A stretch of DNA of 64,000 bases from Streptomyces sp. NBC_01351 (GCF_036237315.1 NZ_CP108356.1:6949501-7013500); one strand, 5' to 3'. Counted from the stretch's first letter, positions 1 to 8,297 are shown. Numbers and translations: made by a program. The notes: a model not told the origin generated them from the letters alone.

Positions 1-212
1 CGCCCGGCCAGCGGCATCGCGAGCGCCGCGCCCAGGGCCGGGAAGGCCAGGGCGAGCCCCAGGGTGCCGGCGCTGAGCTGGGCGTGCTCCTGGATCCAGG
101 GGATACGGGTGGCGAAGGAGCCGGTGACGGCGCCGTGGGCGCAGAACACGGCGGCGATGGCGAAGCGGGCATGGCGCAGGCGCGCCGGGCTGAGGTCGGG
201 TTCCCCGGTCAT
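1..212 (-). CDS. MFS transporter, N-terminal part (cut by window edge)
   Basis: Only the first 70 residues are present; the rest lies outside the window. The protein starts MTGEPDLSPARLRHARFAIA and runs into a first hydrophobic segment and a RIPWIQEHAQLSAGTLGLAL stretch, followed by a second hydrophobic segment ending LAMPLAG. This is typical of the first two membrane helices of actinobacterial major facilitator superfamily exporters. The ATG at 210-212 is divergent from the ROK regulator at 277, with a perfect palindrome between them, so the regulator probably controls this transporter. The substrate cannot be told from the fragment. Confidence 0.75.
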   Translation of the reverse strand, partial: MTGEPDLSPARLRHARFAIAAVFCAHGAVTGSFATRIPWIQEHAQLSAGTLGLALAFPALGAALAMPLAG

Positions 213-222
213 GCCCGATAAA

Positions 223-245
223 CTATCAGGGACCCTACCTGATAG
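223..245. promoter_or_regulatory. Perfect palindromic operator between MFS and ROK genes
   Basis: The arms CTATCAGG (223-230) and CCTGATAG (238-245) are exact reverse complements around a 7-nt spacer. The site lies between the divergent starts at 212 and 277. A -10-like TAGGAT at 264-269 sits 7 nt before the GTG at 277, so the palindrome covers the expected -35 region of the regulator gene. It is the likely binding site of the adjacent ROK repressor; that assignment is inferred from position only. Confidence 0.7.
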
Positions 246-276
246 ATAAGTGCCTCGACTGCCTAGGATGGGCGCC

Positions 277-1413
277 GTGACTCCTGCTCCCACCCCGGTG
301 CCCGCCTCGCCGAGCACGGCGCGTGCCATCAACGACCGCCTGGCCCTGCAACTCCTGCAGGACTCCGGACCGCTGACGGCCACCCAGCTCAAGGCCATGA
401 CCGGACTCTCCCGCCCCTCGGTCGCCGACCTCGTCGACCGGCTCACCGAGGCCGGGCTGATCGAGGTCGTCGGGGAGTCGGGCGAACAGCGGCGCGGCCC
501 CAACGCCAAGCTCTACGGGATCGTGGCCCACCGCGCGCACCTGGCCGCCCTGGACGTACGGACCGACAGCGTCACCGCCGTCGTCACCGACCTCCTCGGC
601 AGGCCCCTCGCCGAGGCGGCCCTGCCGGTGGGCGCCCCCGAGGACGCGGTGGCCGCCCTGCTGCGCACCGCCCGCGAGGCAGGGGCCGACGAACTGCACA
701 CCGTCGTCATCGGCGCCCCCGGGCTGGTCGCCCCCGCCACCGGAGAACTCCGCGACACCACCGGTCTGCCGGCCTGGCACCGGGAGCTGGTGGCGGTCCT
801 GCAGCGGAGCCTGCCGGCCGTGGTGGTCGTCGAGAACGAAACGAACCTGGCGGCCCTCGCCGAGCAGCGCCTGGGCGCCGCCCGCGATCTGGACTCCTTC
901 GTCCTGCTGTGGCTCGGCGCGGGGGTGGGCGCGGGAGTGGTCCTGGACGGCCGGCTCCGCCGGGGCGCCTCGGGCGGGGCCGGGGAGATCGGCTTCCTCC
1001 CGGTCCCGGGCACCGGCGGGCTGCCGTCGGCCACCGACTGCGCGGGCGGCTTCCACGCCCTGGTGGGCCGGGACGCGGTCGTGGCGCTGGCGCGCGAACA
1101 CGGCTTCGAGGGGCCGGCGGAGGAAGCGGCGGCGGGGGCCGCCGGGGAGGCCTTCCTCGAAGCCCTCGCCGACCGCCTGGCCCTGGGCGCGGCGGCCGCC
1201 GCGGCGCTGCTGGACCCGGGCTGCGTGGTCCTGGCCGGCGAACTCGGCCGCGCGGGCGGCCCCGCCCTGGCGGCCCGGGTCGCGGCCCGCCTGGCGTCAC
1301 TGACCCCGGTCCCGACGGAGGTCCGAGCCACGACCCTGGGCGACCCGGCGGTCCTGGCGGGGGCCAGACTGGCGGCCCGCGAGGCGGCCCAGGCGGTGCT
1401 GTTCGGGGGGTGA
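277..1413 (+). CDS. ROK-family transcriptional regulator
   Basis: The product is 378 aa. An N-terminal winged helix-turn-helix (about residues 18-62, LQDSGPLTATQLKAMTGLSR then a recognition helix) is followed by a ROK sugar-kinase-like domain with the phosphate-binding region WLGAGVGAGVVLDG and RGASGGAGEIGFLP. The usual ROK zinc motif CxCGxxGC is not conserved (ATDCAGG remains), as in regulators that have lost kinase activity. Such proteins sense sugars or sugar phosphates. In-frame starts exist at 250 (GTG), 268 (ATG) and 277 (GTG). I prefer 277 because TAGGAT at 264-269 would give a leaderless transcript starting there. It probably represses the divergent MFS transporter gene through the palindrome at 223-245. 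Confidence 0.85.
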   Translation: MTPAPTPVPASPSTARAINDRLALQLLQDSGPLTATQLKAMTGLSRPSVADLVDRLTEAGLIEVVGESGEQRRGPNAKLYGIVAHRAHLAALDVRTDSVTAVVTDLLGRPLAEAALPVGAPEDAVAALLRTAREAGADELHTVVIGAPGLVAPATGELRDTTGLPAWHRELVAVLQRSLPAVVVVENETNLAALAEQRLGAARDLDSFVLLWLGAGVGAGVVLDGRLRRGASGGAGEIGFLPVPGTGGLPSATDCAGGFHALVGRDAVVALAREHGFEGPAEEAAAGAAGEAFLEALADRLALGAAAAAALLDPGCVVLAGELGRAGGPALAARVAARLASLTPVPTEVRATTLGDPAVLAGARLAAREAAQAVLFGG

Positions 1414-1429
1414 AGGGCGGCGGCTGCTC

Positions 1430-1890
1430 CTGGGCGGCATCAGGGAGGGCTTGGGGGTTTCCCGGCAGTCTTCGTTTTTCCGTGTCGTGACGGCCTGTCA
1501 AGGGCGCTCCTTCGTCGCGTCGCTTCGCGATTTCGCTGCGCTCAACCCTTGACAGACCGTCCCGCCACGGAAAAACGAAGACTGCCGGGAAACCCCCAAA
1601 AGAACGGGCCGGGGGACAAAGGACAGGGGCGGGGCGGTCAGGGATGCCCGACCCTGCTTCGGTAGGGGCCGGGCCGCAGCCCGGGCCCGTCAGCCCCGGC
1701 TTCCGGGCCGGGCAGGCGGCCGGCCCTCGCCAAACAGCGACCACAAGCACCCCAGCCCCCGACAGGCGCCACGAATCGCTACGCGCTCCTCGACGACGGC
1801 GTCTGCGACGGTCTTGGGCTGGACATAAGCCGCCACAAATCGCTACGCGCTCCTCTTTGCTCGGCGTCCGACGGCCGTCTCGGGCTGATG
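1430..1890 (+). repeat. Composite repeat, copy 1 (hairpin plus paired cores)
   Basis: This fills the gap after the ROK gene. From left to right it holds a GGGCGGCATCAGGGAGGG-type edge, an inverted repeat with 54-nt arms (1451-1504 and 1546-1599, three mismatches), a GC-rich linker, and two copies of the 17-mer ATCGCTACGCGCTCCTC at 1775-1791 and 1839-1855. Between the 17-mers lies TCTTGGGCTGGACATAAGCC. The same modules recur in the same order at 28036-28545 and inverted at 28741-29200; a shortened inverted copy is at 2496-2690. No convincing protein is encoded. The right end is read as the last codons of the neighbouring GNAT reading frame. Confidence 0.85.
1451..1599. repeat. Large hairpin of repeat copy 1
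   Basis: The left arm 1451-1504 starts TTGGGGGTTTCCCGGCAGTC and the right arm 1546-1599 is its reverse complement with three mismatches. The 41-nt loop is itself rich in short inverted repeats. As RNA it would form a very stable stem in either direction, so it could terminate transcription of the ROK gene and of the GNAT frame from the other side. That role is inferred. Confidence 0.85.
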
Positions 1891-2449
1891 CGACGTTGTG
1901 CGGAAGTCCAACATGTAGAAGACCTTGTCGTAACGCCGGGCACCGACGGCGACGAAGTCCGGCAGGCGCCCGTATTCGGCGAAGCCCAATGAACGGTAGA
2001 GGTGCAGGGCGTTGGCGTTGTCACCACGGGCATCCAGGGTGAGAACCTCGATTCCTGCCCGCCTGGCGTCGGAGATCAAAGCGTCTGTCAGCGCCCGACC
2101 GACGCCGCGACCATGGGCGGTTGCGTCCACCGCGACCTTCTCCAGGTCGGCGTGGGGGCGATGCGTCGGTCGCGCATAGCGCGACCAATACCCCAGCCCG
2201 ACCAGTCGACGGTCGACGTATGCGGCACGGAGGGATGCATCGCCGCCGTGCGCTGCGGCGATGACGTGGTCGGAGCTTCGACACCTCTTCAGGTGAGGGC
2301 GGTTCGACCCAGCCGAGTGCGGCGCCTTGGCGGACCAAGTCCGCCAGGATCCGATGGGCCGACTCCACGAACTGGGCCCAGAACCCGGCATTATGGGCGA
2401 GCTCCCTCGCATCGAGGATGACGAGGTCAGGGACGTCACGGCTGGTCAT
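1843..2449 (-). pseudogene. Frameshifted GNAT acetyltransferase
   Basis: The ATG at 2447-2449 opens a frame reading MTSRDVPDLVILDARELAHN through ALGWVEPPSPEEVSKL. After about 2272 that frame turns into Arg-rich nonsense, while the next frame continues a good GNAT domain: DHVIAAAHGGD, LEKVAVDATAHGRGVGRALT (acetyl-CoA binding) and ALHLYRSLGFAEYGRL. Removing one base at 2272-2273 joins the halves as KLDHVIAAAH, so this is a one-base insertion or a base-calling error. The last residues after YMLDFR are encoded by repeat copy 1, so the repeat appears to have supplied a new stop. Inverted repeat copies flank the gene on both sides, as if it were cargo. An intact protein would be about 200 aa; substrate unknown. 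Confidence 0.7.
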
Positions 2450-2495
2450 GGCCGGAAGCCTAATCAGCCCGGATGAGCGTCAGAACCGCAGACCA

Positions 2496-2690
2496 GCCCC
2501 AGACCGGCCGACGGTCGCCGTTGTCGAGAAGCGCGTAGCGATCTGACGCGGCTTATGTCCAGCCCAAGACTGCTGCAGTCGCCGTCGTGGAGGAGCGCGT
2601 AGTGGGACTGACGGGAAACCCCCAAACCTTCTCCGATTCCGCCCAGTGAAGGTCCCGCCAACCCCGAAGCCCCCCACCCCCACCCTCACC
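2496..2690 (-). repeat. Composite repeat, copy 2 (inverted, internally deleted)
   Basis: Read on the minus strand, this begins GGGTTGGCGGGACCTTCACT, then GGGCGGAATC and GGGGGTTTCCCGTCAGTC. It passes straight to the paired-core module without the hairpin and linker of the full copies. The cores lie at 2590-2606 (diverged end) and 2526-2542, 64 bp apart, separated by TCTTGGGCTGGACATAAGCC. The edge sequence is nearly identical to that of copy 3 at 28055-28090. With copy 1 it brackets the GNAT gene as an inverted pair. Confidence 0.8.
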
Positions 2691-2698
2691 CCCTACCC

Positions 2699-3451
2699 CT
2701 ACCCCTCCCGCCCCCGCCCCGCCGCGAACTCCGCGAACGTGCCGCGTCCCACCGCGTGGGGCGGTGCCAGGTGGCCGCCCCGCCTGAACCCCGCGTACGC
2801 CTTGCCCGCCAACCGCAGCGGGATGATGCGCCGCCGACGCCGCGTGGCCGCGAGGTAGGTGCGGGCCAGGTCGGTCAGGGGGAGGATCTCCGGGCCGCCC
2901 ATGTCCGGGACCCGGCCCGAGGGGGTCGGGACGGCCAGGTCCGCCAGGCGGGCCGCCACCTCCTCCACCGCGATCGGCTGGACCCGTACTCCGCTCGGCA
3001 GGGGCAGCGGGACGAGCGGCAGCTTCGCCGCCGTCTCCACCAGCTGCGCCACCAGGTCGTGGAACTGGGTCGTGCGCAGGATCGTCACGCCCAGCCCGGA
3101 CGCCTCCAGCATCCGCTCCACCTTCAGCTTGGCCTTGTAGTAGCCGAGGGGGACCACGTCCACGCCGACGATCGAGATGTAGACGAGGTTGCGGACGGTA
3201 CCCGCCCGGCGGGCCGCTTCGATCAGGTGTCCCGCGGCCACGTCGTCGCCCCCGCGCGGCGAGCTGGCGCAGTGCACGACGACCTCCACGCCCGCCAGGG
3301 CGGCGTCCAGGCCGTTGCCGTTGCGCAGGTCGACCGGGTACCGGTCCGCGTGCCGGCTCAGGACGCGGACCTCGTGGTCCGCCTCCTGGAGCCGGGCGAC
3401 GACCGGCCTGCCGAGGGTTCCGGTGCCTCCGGTGACGAGGATGGTGCTCAT
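2699..3451 (-). CDS. NAD(P)-binding SDR / NmrA-like protein
   Basis: The product is 250 aa, starting MSTILVTGGTGTLGRPVVAR. The GxxGxxG nucleotide-binding motif sits at the extreme N-terminus, followed by a second beta-strand EVRVLSRHADRYPVDLR and a YISIVGVDVVPLGYYKAKL segment that replaces the classical YxxxK region. This matches the atypical short-chain dehydrogenases of the NmrA/NAD(P)H-binding group, which act as reductases or redox sensors; the substrate is not evident. The ATG at 3449-3451 follows AAGGGCAG. A longer frame reaches 3583, but its extra residues are low-complexity and unsupported. The gene is convergent with nothing on its right and is read from its own promoter. Confidence 0.8.
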   Translation of the reverse strand: MSTILVTGGTGTLGRPVVARLQEADHEVRVLSRHADRYPVDLRNGNGLDAALAGVEVVVHCASSPRGGDDVAAGHLIEAARRAGTVRNLVYISIVGVDVVPLGYYKAKLKVERMLEASGLGVTILRTTQFHDLVAQLVETAAKLPLVPLPLPSGVRVQPIAVEEVAARLADLAVPTPSGRVPDMGGPEILPLTDLARTYLAATRRRRRIIPLRLAGKAYAGFRRGGHLAPPHAVGRGTFAEFAAGRGREG

Positions 3452-3629
3452 GGGGCTGCCCTTCGCTGGAAACGTCGTTACACAGCTTGGACCGGACGGC
3501 GCTCGGGAATGTGACAGCCGGCGCCGGAGGAATTCCGGTTTCTCCCGGCTCAACGAGTGAGGACCCGGTGGCCGCCGGGCCACCGGGTCCTCACGATCTA
3601 CGGATGTTCACACCGCACTGCAGGGGGTG

Positions 3630-5993
3630 TCAGCAGGCGCCCTGGTCCTTCCAGACGCCCCATTCACCCGTGGTGCCGGGCTCTTCGTTCTGCGTCCACC
3701 ACTGGGCCTTCCAGTTGCGGCCCTTGTGGGAGACGACGTTGCCGCTGTTGTACACGGTGCCCGCGACGTACGCCGGGCTGGTGCAGGCACCGCCCGTCGG
3801 AGGCGTCGTGGTGGGCGGGGTCGTGGTCGGAGGCGTCGTGGTCGGGGGAGTGGTCGTCGGCGGGGTCGTGGTGCCGCCCGGCTGGACCAGCGTCGTACCG
3901 CGTGCCAGGTCCCCGGCGAGGGCGTAGGTGGTGCCCGAGATGTTCACCGTCCAGTTGGAGGGCGTGGACACCGGCAGGTAGTAGTTGAACGCCAGGTCGA
4001 CCGAGGCGCCCGGGGCCAGCGTCTGCCAGGCCGGGAGCTTCAGGGAGACCCGCTGGAAGTCGCCCTTGAGGCCGCCGATGTTGTTGCCGGTGTGGCCACT
4101 GCTGATCACCGTCGTGCCGAAGCCGGACTGGTCCGAGGCGTTGTTCGGGGCCGAAGTGCCGTAGTCGAACTGGAACTCGGTGCCGCCGGGCAGTGTGGCG
4201 TTCGTGTTGTTGGTGATCTTGAGCTTCGGGGTGAGCGGGTAGTTGGAGTCGCCCAGTTTGAACTCGGTGAACTCCGTCTTGATGTCCACGGCCTGGGTGG
4301 GCAGGGTGGCGCCCGCCTTCTTCGCCCCGTAGGGGGAGGCCGCCTTGAACTTCTGGTACATGGTGTCGGTGAGCGTGTCGCCCATCTCGTACTGGCCCTT
4401 GGCCGCGTTGTACGAGTAGTCGCCCGCGAGCTCCCAGACCATCGTGCCGCCGATGCCCTTGTTCACCACGTAGTCGGCCTTGGCCGCCACCGACTGCTCG
4501 TCCTCCGTGGAGAGGAAGACCTTCTTCTGCGCGTTCCACAGCCACGGCGCCACCAGCGTGGAGTCGTACTTGCGGGCGTAGGTGCCGGTCAGCGTGGTGT
4601 TCGCCGGGAAGCCGTACTTGGTGACGTAGTCGCCGACGACGCCCTTCTCCAGGTTCTTGGCGTGCCACATCGGGTTGGAGCCCGCCGGGGACTCGACCCC
4701 GTTGGTGTCCTTGTCGTGCCACAGGTTGTCGATGCCGACCGCGCCGTCACCGCACTTGGTCAGGCCCGCGCCGGCCGGGCAGGTGGTCGCGGGGGCCTTG
4801 CCCCACAGGCCGTCGGTGCCGCCCTGTACGTTCTTGAAGCCGCGGGTGTAGTAGGGCAGGCCGATGTTGATGCGGCCGCCCGGCATGGAGCCGCGGAAGT
4901 AGTGGTACGCCCAGTCGGTGTTGAGGTAGCCGATGCCGCCGTACTGGGAGGTGGAGTAGACGCCGGCGGCGGCCAGTTCGCCGTCCTTGCCGTCGTCGAA
5001 GAGCGAGGCGTTCGGGCCGACGTACTCGTTCCAGGCGCCGTGCAGGTCGTAGGACATGATGTTGACGTAGTCCAGGTACTTCTGCATCTGGAACGTCTCC
5101 ATGCCCCGCAGCAGGTAGCCGGAGGAGGGGGCGGCGACGGAGAGCAGGTAGTGCTTGCCGTCGGCGGCGCCCGCGCGGTCGAGCTTCTCGCGCAGCGTCC
5201 TCATCAGGACGTCGTAGCCCTTGACCAGGCCCGCGCGGCGGGCGTTGGACAGCTGCCAGTCCAGCGGGTTGCCGGCGTCCTTCATCGTGGTCGGGTACTC
5301 GTAGTCGATGTCGACGCCGTTGAACCCGTACTTGCGGATGAACTCGACGGAGGAGTCCGCGAAGGTCTCGATGCCGGCCTGGTTGACCGAGCCGTCGGCG
5401 TTGGTGGCCATCGAGTAGAAGCCGCCCGACGCGACGCGGTTGCCGTCGTCGCCGAAGTAGCCGCCGGTCTCGGCCCAGCCGCCGACCGAGATCAGCGTCT
5501 TGACGTCCGGGTACTGCTTCTTGAATTTCGTCAGCTGGTTGAAGTGGCCCTTGTAAGGGAGCGCCGGGTCCATCTCGGCGCCCGCGACACCCGGCCAGGT
5601 CATGCCGGTGGCGGCGTTGTTCGCGTTGTCCGCGCCGACCGACAGCTTGTTGTCGGCGCCCACGTGGGCGAAGGCGTAGTTCAGGTGCGTGACCTTGGAC
5701 CACGGGATGTTGTGGGCCAGGTAGGCGGGCTCGCCGTTCTTGCCCGTGCGCCAGCCGGTGAAGTAGCCGATGACGCGGCGCTGGTGGTCGGCGCCCATCT
5801 TCTCGCGGCCTTCGGAGTCGTAGACCGAGCAGTAGGGGACGTCGACGCCGGCCGTCTTGTACAGCCCGTCAGGGCGACAGCTCTCGTTGTCGGCGGCGTG
5901 GGAGACGCCGGTCGAGAGGCCCGCGACCAGCAGTCCGGCGATTGCGGCGCCGGATGCCAGGAGCATCGCTCTCATACGTGTGGGGGACAGCAT
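3630..5993 (-). CDS. Secreted multidomain chitinase (GH18 with CBM5/12)
   Basis: The product is 787 aa. Signal peptide: [20 protein letters not shown] to about residue 33. A GH18 TIM barrel begins near residue 72 (VIGYFTGW); its catalytic motif is NGVDIDYE around residues 225-232, with Glu232 as acid/base and Asn instead of Asp at the first motif position. After the barrel ([14 protein letters not shown]) come a beta-sandwich domain (about 600-730), a linker of five TTTPP units and a C-terminal chitin-binding module of CBM5/12 type ([20 protein letters not shown], two conserved Trp). It hydrolyses chitin outside the cell. The start has a strong AGGAGG site. Upstream are the paired repeats typical of Streptomyces chitinase promoters (6106-6147). 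Confidence 0.93.
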   Translation of the reverse strand: MLSPTRMRAMLLASGAAIAGLLVAGLSTGVSHAADNESCRPDGLYKTAGVDVPYCSVYDSEGREKMGADHQRRVIGYFTGWRTGKNGEPAYLAHNIPWSKVTHLNYAFAHVGADNKLSVGADNANNAATGMTWPGVAGAEMDPALPYKGHFNQLTKFKKQYPDVKTLISVGGWAETGGYFGDDGNRVASGGFYSMATNADGSVNQAGIETFADSSVEFIRKYGFNGVDIDYEYPTTMKDAGNPLDWQLSNARRAGLVKGYDVLMRTLREKLDRAGAADGKHYLLSVAAPSSGYLLRGMETFQMQKYLDYVNIMSYDLHGAWNEYVGPNASLFDDGKDGELAAAGVYSTSQYGGIGYLNTDWAYHYFRGSMPGGRINIGLPYYTRGFKNVQGGTDGLWGKAPATTCPAGAGLTKCGDGAVGIDNLWHDKDTNGVESPAGSNPMWHAKNLEKGVVGDYVTKYGFPANTTLTGTYARKYDSTLVAPWLWNAQKKVFLSTEDEQSVAAKADYVVNKGIGGTMVWELAGDYSYNAAKGQYEMGDTLTDTMYQKFKAASPYGAKKAGATLPTQAVDIKTEFTEFKLGDSNYPLTPKLKITNNTNATLPGGTEFQFDYGTSAPNNASDQSGFGTTVISSGHTGNNIGGLKGDFQRVSLKLPAWQTLAPGASVDLAFNYYLPVSTPSNWTVNISGTTYALAGDLARGTTLVQPGGTTTPPTTTPPTTTPPTTTPPTTTPPTGGACTSPAYVAGTVYNSGNVVSHKGRNWKAQWWTQNEEPGTTGEWGVWKDQGAC

Positions 5994-6105
5994 GGTGCCT
6001 CCTGGGGAGGGGAGGATGGCAGGACACAACAGGCATGCGGGTACTGCGTGTTGGCCCGTGACGTGCGCACATCTGACGGGCTGTTCCCGGGTGAAGATGA
6101 GGGGA

Positions 6106-6147
6106 ACGTTAAGAGGACTAGACCAAACCGTCAATAGGTCTGGACCA
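6106..6147 (-). promoter_or_regulatory. Chitinase promoter with paired 12-bp direct repeats
   Basis: Read on the minus strand, TGGTCCAGACCT (6136-6147) and TGGTCTAGTCCT (6114-6125) are direct repeats 22 bp apart, two helical turns. A TTGACG -35 box (6129-6134) lies between them and a TAACGT -10 box (6106-6111) follows with a 17-nt spacer. This matches the established arrangement of Streptomyces chitinase promoters, where such repeats mediate chitin induction and glucose repression. The second repeat is degenerate at two positions. Confidence 0.85.
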
Positions 6148-6263
6148 ACCCGCGCCTACCTGATGGAGTAACCTTCGCACCACCCTCTGTGACCCAGGCC
6201 ACACCCCATCACTCGCATGGCCCCGGATCACCCGTGGCAGACTGGCTCCAGTACCAGTAAGCA

Positions 6264-6390
6264 GCGCACTCCGGGGTCGGTGTAATTCCGAACCGGCGGT
6301 TATAGTCCGCGACCCGTCCGCAGCCAGCGGCCGGTTGACCAGGTGAGATTCCTGGACCGACGGTTAAAGTCCGGATGGGAGGCAGTGCGC
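6264..6390 (+). ncRNA. FMN riboswitch (RFN element)
   Basis: P1 is formed by GCGCACT (6264-6270) and AGTGCGC (6384-6390). Inside are hallmark RFN segments: GGGTCGGTGTAATTCCGAAC, CCGGCGGTTATAGTCCGCGA, CAGGTGAGATTCCTGGACCG and ACGGTTAAAGTCCGGATGGG. Bound FMN would switch off the riboflavin operon that starts at 6560. The element ends about 30 nt before an intrinsic terminator (6422-6467), so control is probably transcriptional. Confidence 0.96.
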
Positions 6391-6421
6391 GGCGGGCCAG
6401 TCACCGGTACGCCGCCGTCGG

Positions 6422-6467
6422 CGGTTCGTCGGCACATCCCTGCGGATGTGCCCCATCGAACCGTTTT
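6422..6467 (+). terminator. Intrinsic terminator of the FMN riboswitch leader
   Basis: The outer stem is CGGTTCG (6422-6428) with CGAACCG (6457-6463). The inner stem is GGCACATCC (6431-6439) with GGATGTGCC (6444-6452) around a CTGC loop. Four Ts follow at 6464-6467. It lies between the aptamer and the ribD start, which is where a ligand-controlled terminator is expected. Confidence 0.8.
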
Positions 6468-6559
6468 CCGGCCTCGGCGTCCCCGCGTGAGCTGTACCGC
6501 TTCATCTGTCGTATCCCGACAGGCCCCGGAGTCCGTGCCCGATGTGGCAGGAGGACCCG

Positions 6560-7690
6560 GTGGCGACACACGCCGCGCACGAAGCACCCGACACGGGCAC
6601 CCGTGCCATGCGCCGAGCCATCGAGCTCGCGGCCCGTGGACTCGGCTCCACCAGCCCCAACCCGGTCGTCGGCTGCGTCATCACCGACGCCGCGGGCAGG
6701 ATCGTGGGCGAGGGCTGGCACGAGCGGGCCGGCGGCCCGCACGCCGAGGTCCACGCCCTGCACGCGGCAGGCGAGGCGGCACGCGGCGGCACCGCCTACG
6801 TCACCCTCGAACCCTGCAACCACACCGGCCGTACGGGACCCTGCGCGCAGGCACTCGTCGCCGCCGGGATCACCCGCGTGGTCTACGCCGTCTCCGACCC
6901 GAACCCGCAGGCCAGCGGAGGCGGCGCGACCCTGCGCGCCGCCGGGGTCGACACCGAGGCCGGGCTGCTCGCGGAGGAGGCCGAGGCGGGCAACACCGCC
7001 TGGCTGACCTCCGTACGCCTGGGCCGCCCGTACATCCTGTGGAAGTACGCCGCGACCCTCGACGGCCGCATCGCCGCCGCCGACGGCACCAGCCGCTGGA
7101 TCAGCTCCGCCGAGTCCCGCGCCGACGTCCACCGGCTGCGCGCCGAGGCCGACGCCGTCGTCGTCGGCTCCGGCACCCTGCGCGCCGACGACCCGCACCT
7201 CGCGGTCCGCGGCATCGAAGGGGCCGACCAGCCCCTGCGCGTCGTCCTGGACACCCACGCCACCATCCGGCCCACCGCCCGCGTCCTGGACGAGGCCGCG
7301 CCGACGCTCGTCGTCGTGGCCGAGGATGCCGACACCCGCCACCTCGCCGGAGTGGAACTGGCCCGGCTCCCGTACGACAAGTACGGGATCTCCGTGGACG
7401 CCCTGCTCCGCGAGCTGTACGGGCGCGGCATCCGCTCCGTCCTCCTCGAAGGCGGCCCCACCCTGGCCGGCGCCTTCGTCGCCGCCGGGGCCGTCGACAA
7501 GGTCGTCGGCTACCTCGCCCCGGTCCTCCTCGGCGCGGGCCCCGCGGCCCTCGCCGACGCCGGCATCGGCACCATCACCGACGCGCTACGGCTCCGGATC
7601 ACCGAAACCGTCCGCATCGGCACGGACATCCGCGTCACCGCCGTCCCGACGGCAGCCCCCTCCGCCCCCACAGCCCTCAAGGAGCACTGA
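6560..7690 (+). CDS. ribD: Bifunctional riboflavin deaminase/reductase RibD
   Basis: The product is 376 aa and carries out two steps of riboflavin synthesis: deamination of the pyrimidine from GTP and reduction of its ribosyl side chain. The deaminase half shows HAEVHAL and EPCNHTGRTGPC, the zinc ligands and catalytic Glu. The reductase half starts near residue 150 (KYAATLDGRIAAADGTSRWI) and ends with LLEGGPTLAGAF and the barrel C-terminus. I place the start at GTG 6560 because AGGAGG lies at 6549-6554; an in-frame ATG at 6542 would put this site inside the gene. It is the first gene of the FMN-riboswitch operon, one base upstream of ribE. Confidence 0.95.
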   Translation: MATHAAHEAPDTGTRAMRRAIELAARGLGSTSPNPVVGCVITDAAGRIVGEGWHERAGGPHAEVHALHAAGEAARGGTAYVTLEPCNHTGRTGPCAQALVAAGITRVVYAVSDPNPQASGGGATLRAAGVDTEAGLLAEEAEAGNTAWLTSVRLGRPYILWKYAATLDGRIAAADGTSRWISSAESRADVHRLRAEADAVVVGSGTLRADDPHLAVRGIEGADQPLRVVLDTHATIRPTARVLDEAAPTLVVVAEDADTRHLAGVELARLPYDKYGISVDALLRELYGRGIRSVLLEGGPTLAGAFVAAGAVDKVVGYLAPVLLGAGPAALADAGIGTITDALRLRITETVRIGTDIRVTAVPTAAPSAPTALKEH

Positions 7691-7691
7691 A

Positions 7692-8297
7692 GTGTTCACC
7701 GGAATCGTCGAAGAACTGGGCGAGGTCGTCGCCGTCGAGGAGCTCGCCGAAGCCTCCCGCTTCCGCCTGCGCGGCCCCGTCGTCACCGAGGACGCCAAGC
7801 ACGGCGACTCCATCGCCGTCAACGGCGTCTGCCTGACGGTCGTGGAGACCGGCGACGGCGAGTTCACCGCCGACGTCATGCAGGAGACCCTGAACCGCTC
7901 CAGCCTCGGCGCCCTGACCAAGGGCTCCCGGGTCAACCTGGAGCGCCCGATGGCACTCGGCGGACGGCTGGGCGGTCACCTGGTCCAGGGGCACGTGGAC
8001 GGAACGGGCGAGATCGTCTCGCGGACGCCCTCGGAGCACTGGGAGATCGTCAAGGTCGCCCTCCCGGCGGACCTCTCGCGCTACGTCGTCGAGAAGGGCT
8101 CCATCACCGTCGACGGCGTCAGCCTCACCGTGGTCGAGGCGGCCGCCGACTGGTTCACCATCAGCCTCATCCCCACCACCCTCGCGCTGACCACCCTGGG
8201 CATCAAGCAGCCCGGCGACCCGGTCAACCTCGAGGTCGACGTACTCGCGAAGTACGTCGAGCGGCTGCTGGGCGCGGACCGGGAGGCGGGGAAGTGA
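7692..8297 (+). CDS. ribE: Riboflavin synthase alpha subunit
   Basis: The product is 201 aa and performs the final step, dismutating two 6,7-dimethyl-8-ribityllumazines to riboflavin. The protein starts (GTG) [13 protein letters not shown], the invariant N-terminus of the family. It contains the two internally repeated lumazine-binding domains: first [11 protein letters not shown] and [20 protein letters not shown], then [20 protein letters not shown] and [26 protein letters not shown] lies just upstream, overlapping the ribD end. Its stop overlaps the ribM start by 4 bp (GTGA), indicating translational coupling. Confidence 0.96.
   Translation: MFTGIVEELGEVVAVEELAEASRFRLRGPVVTEDAKHGDSIAVNGVCLTVVETGDGEFTADVMQETLNRSSLGALTKGSRVNLERPMALGGRLGGHLVQGHVDGTGEIVSRTPSEHWEIVKVALPADLSRYVVEKGSITVDGVSLTVVEAAADWFTISLIPTTLALTTLGIKQPGDPVNLEVDVLAKYVERLLGADREAGK

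Noticed and set aside
1430..1890. CRISPR array or IS element at the repeats
   Set aside because: Only two cores per copy, no spacers of uniform size, no cas or transposase gene anywhere in the window.
3627..6137. Long plus-strand open frame opposite the chitinase
   Set aside because: Val/Arg/Gly-rich shadow with no motif; the minus strand encodes an unmistakable GH18 enzyme with signal peptide and ribosome-binding site.
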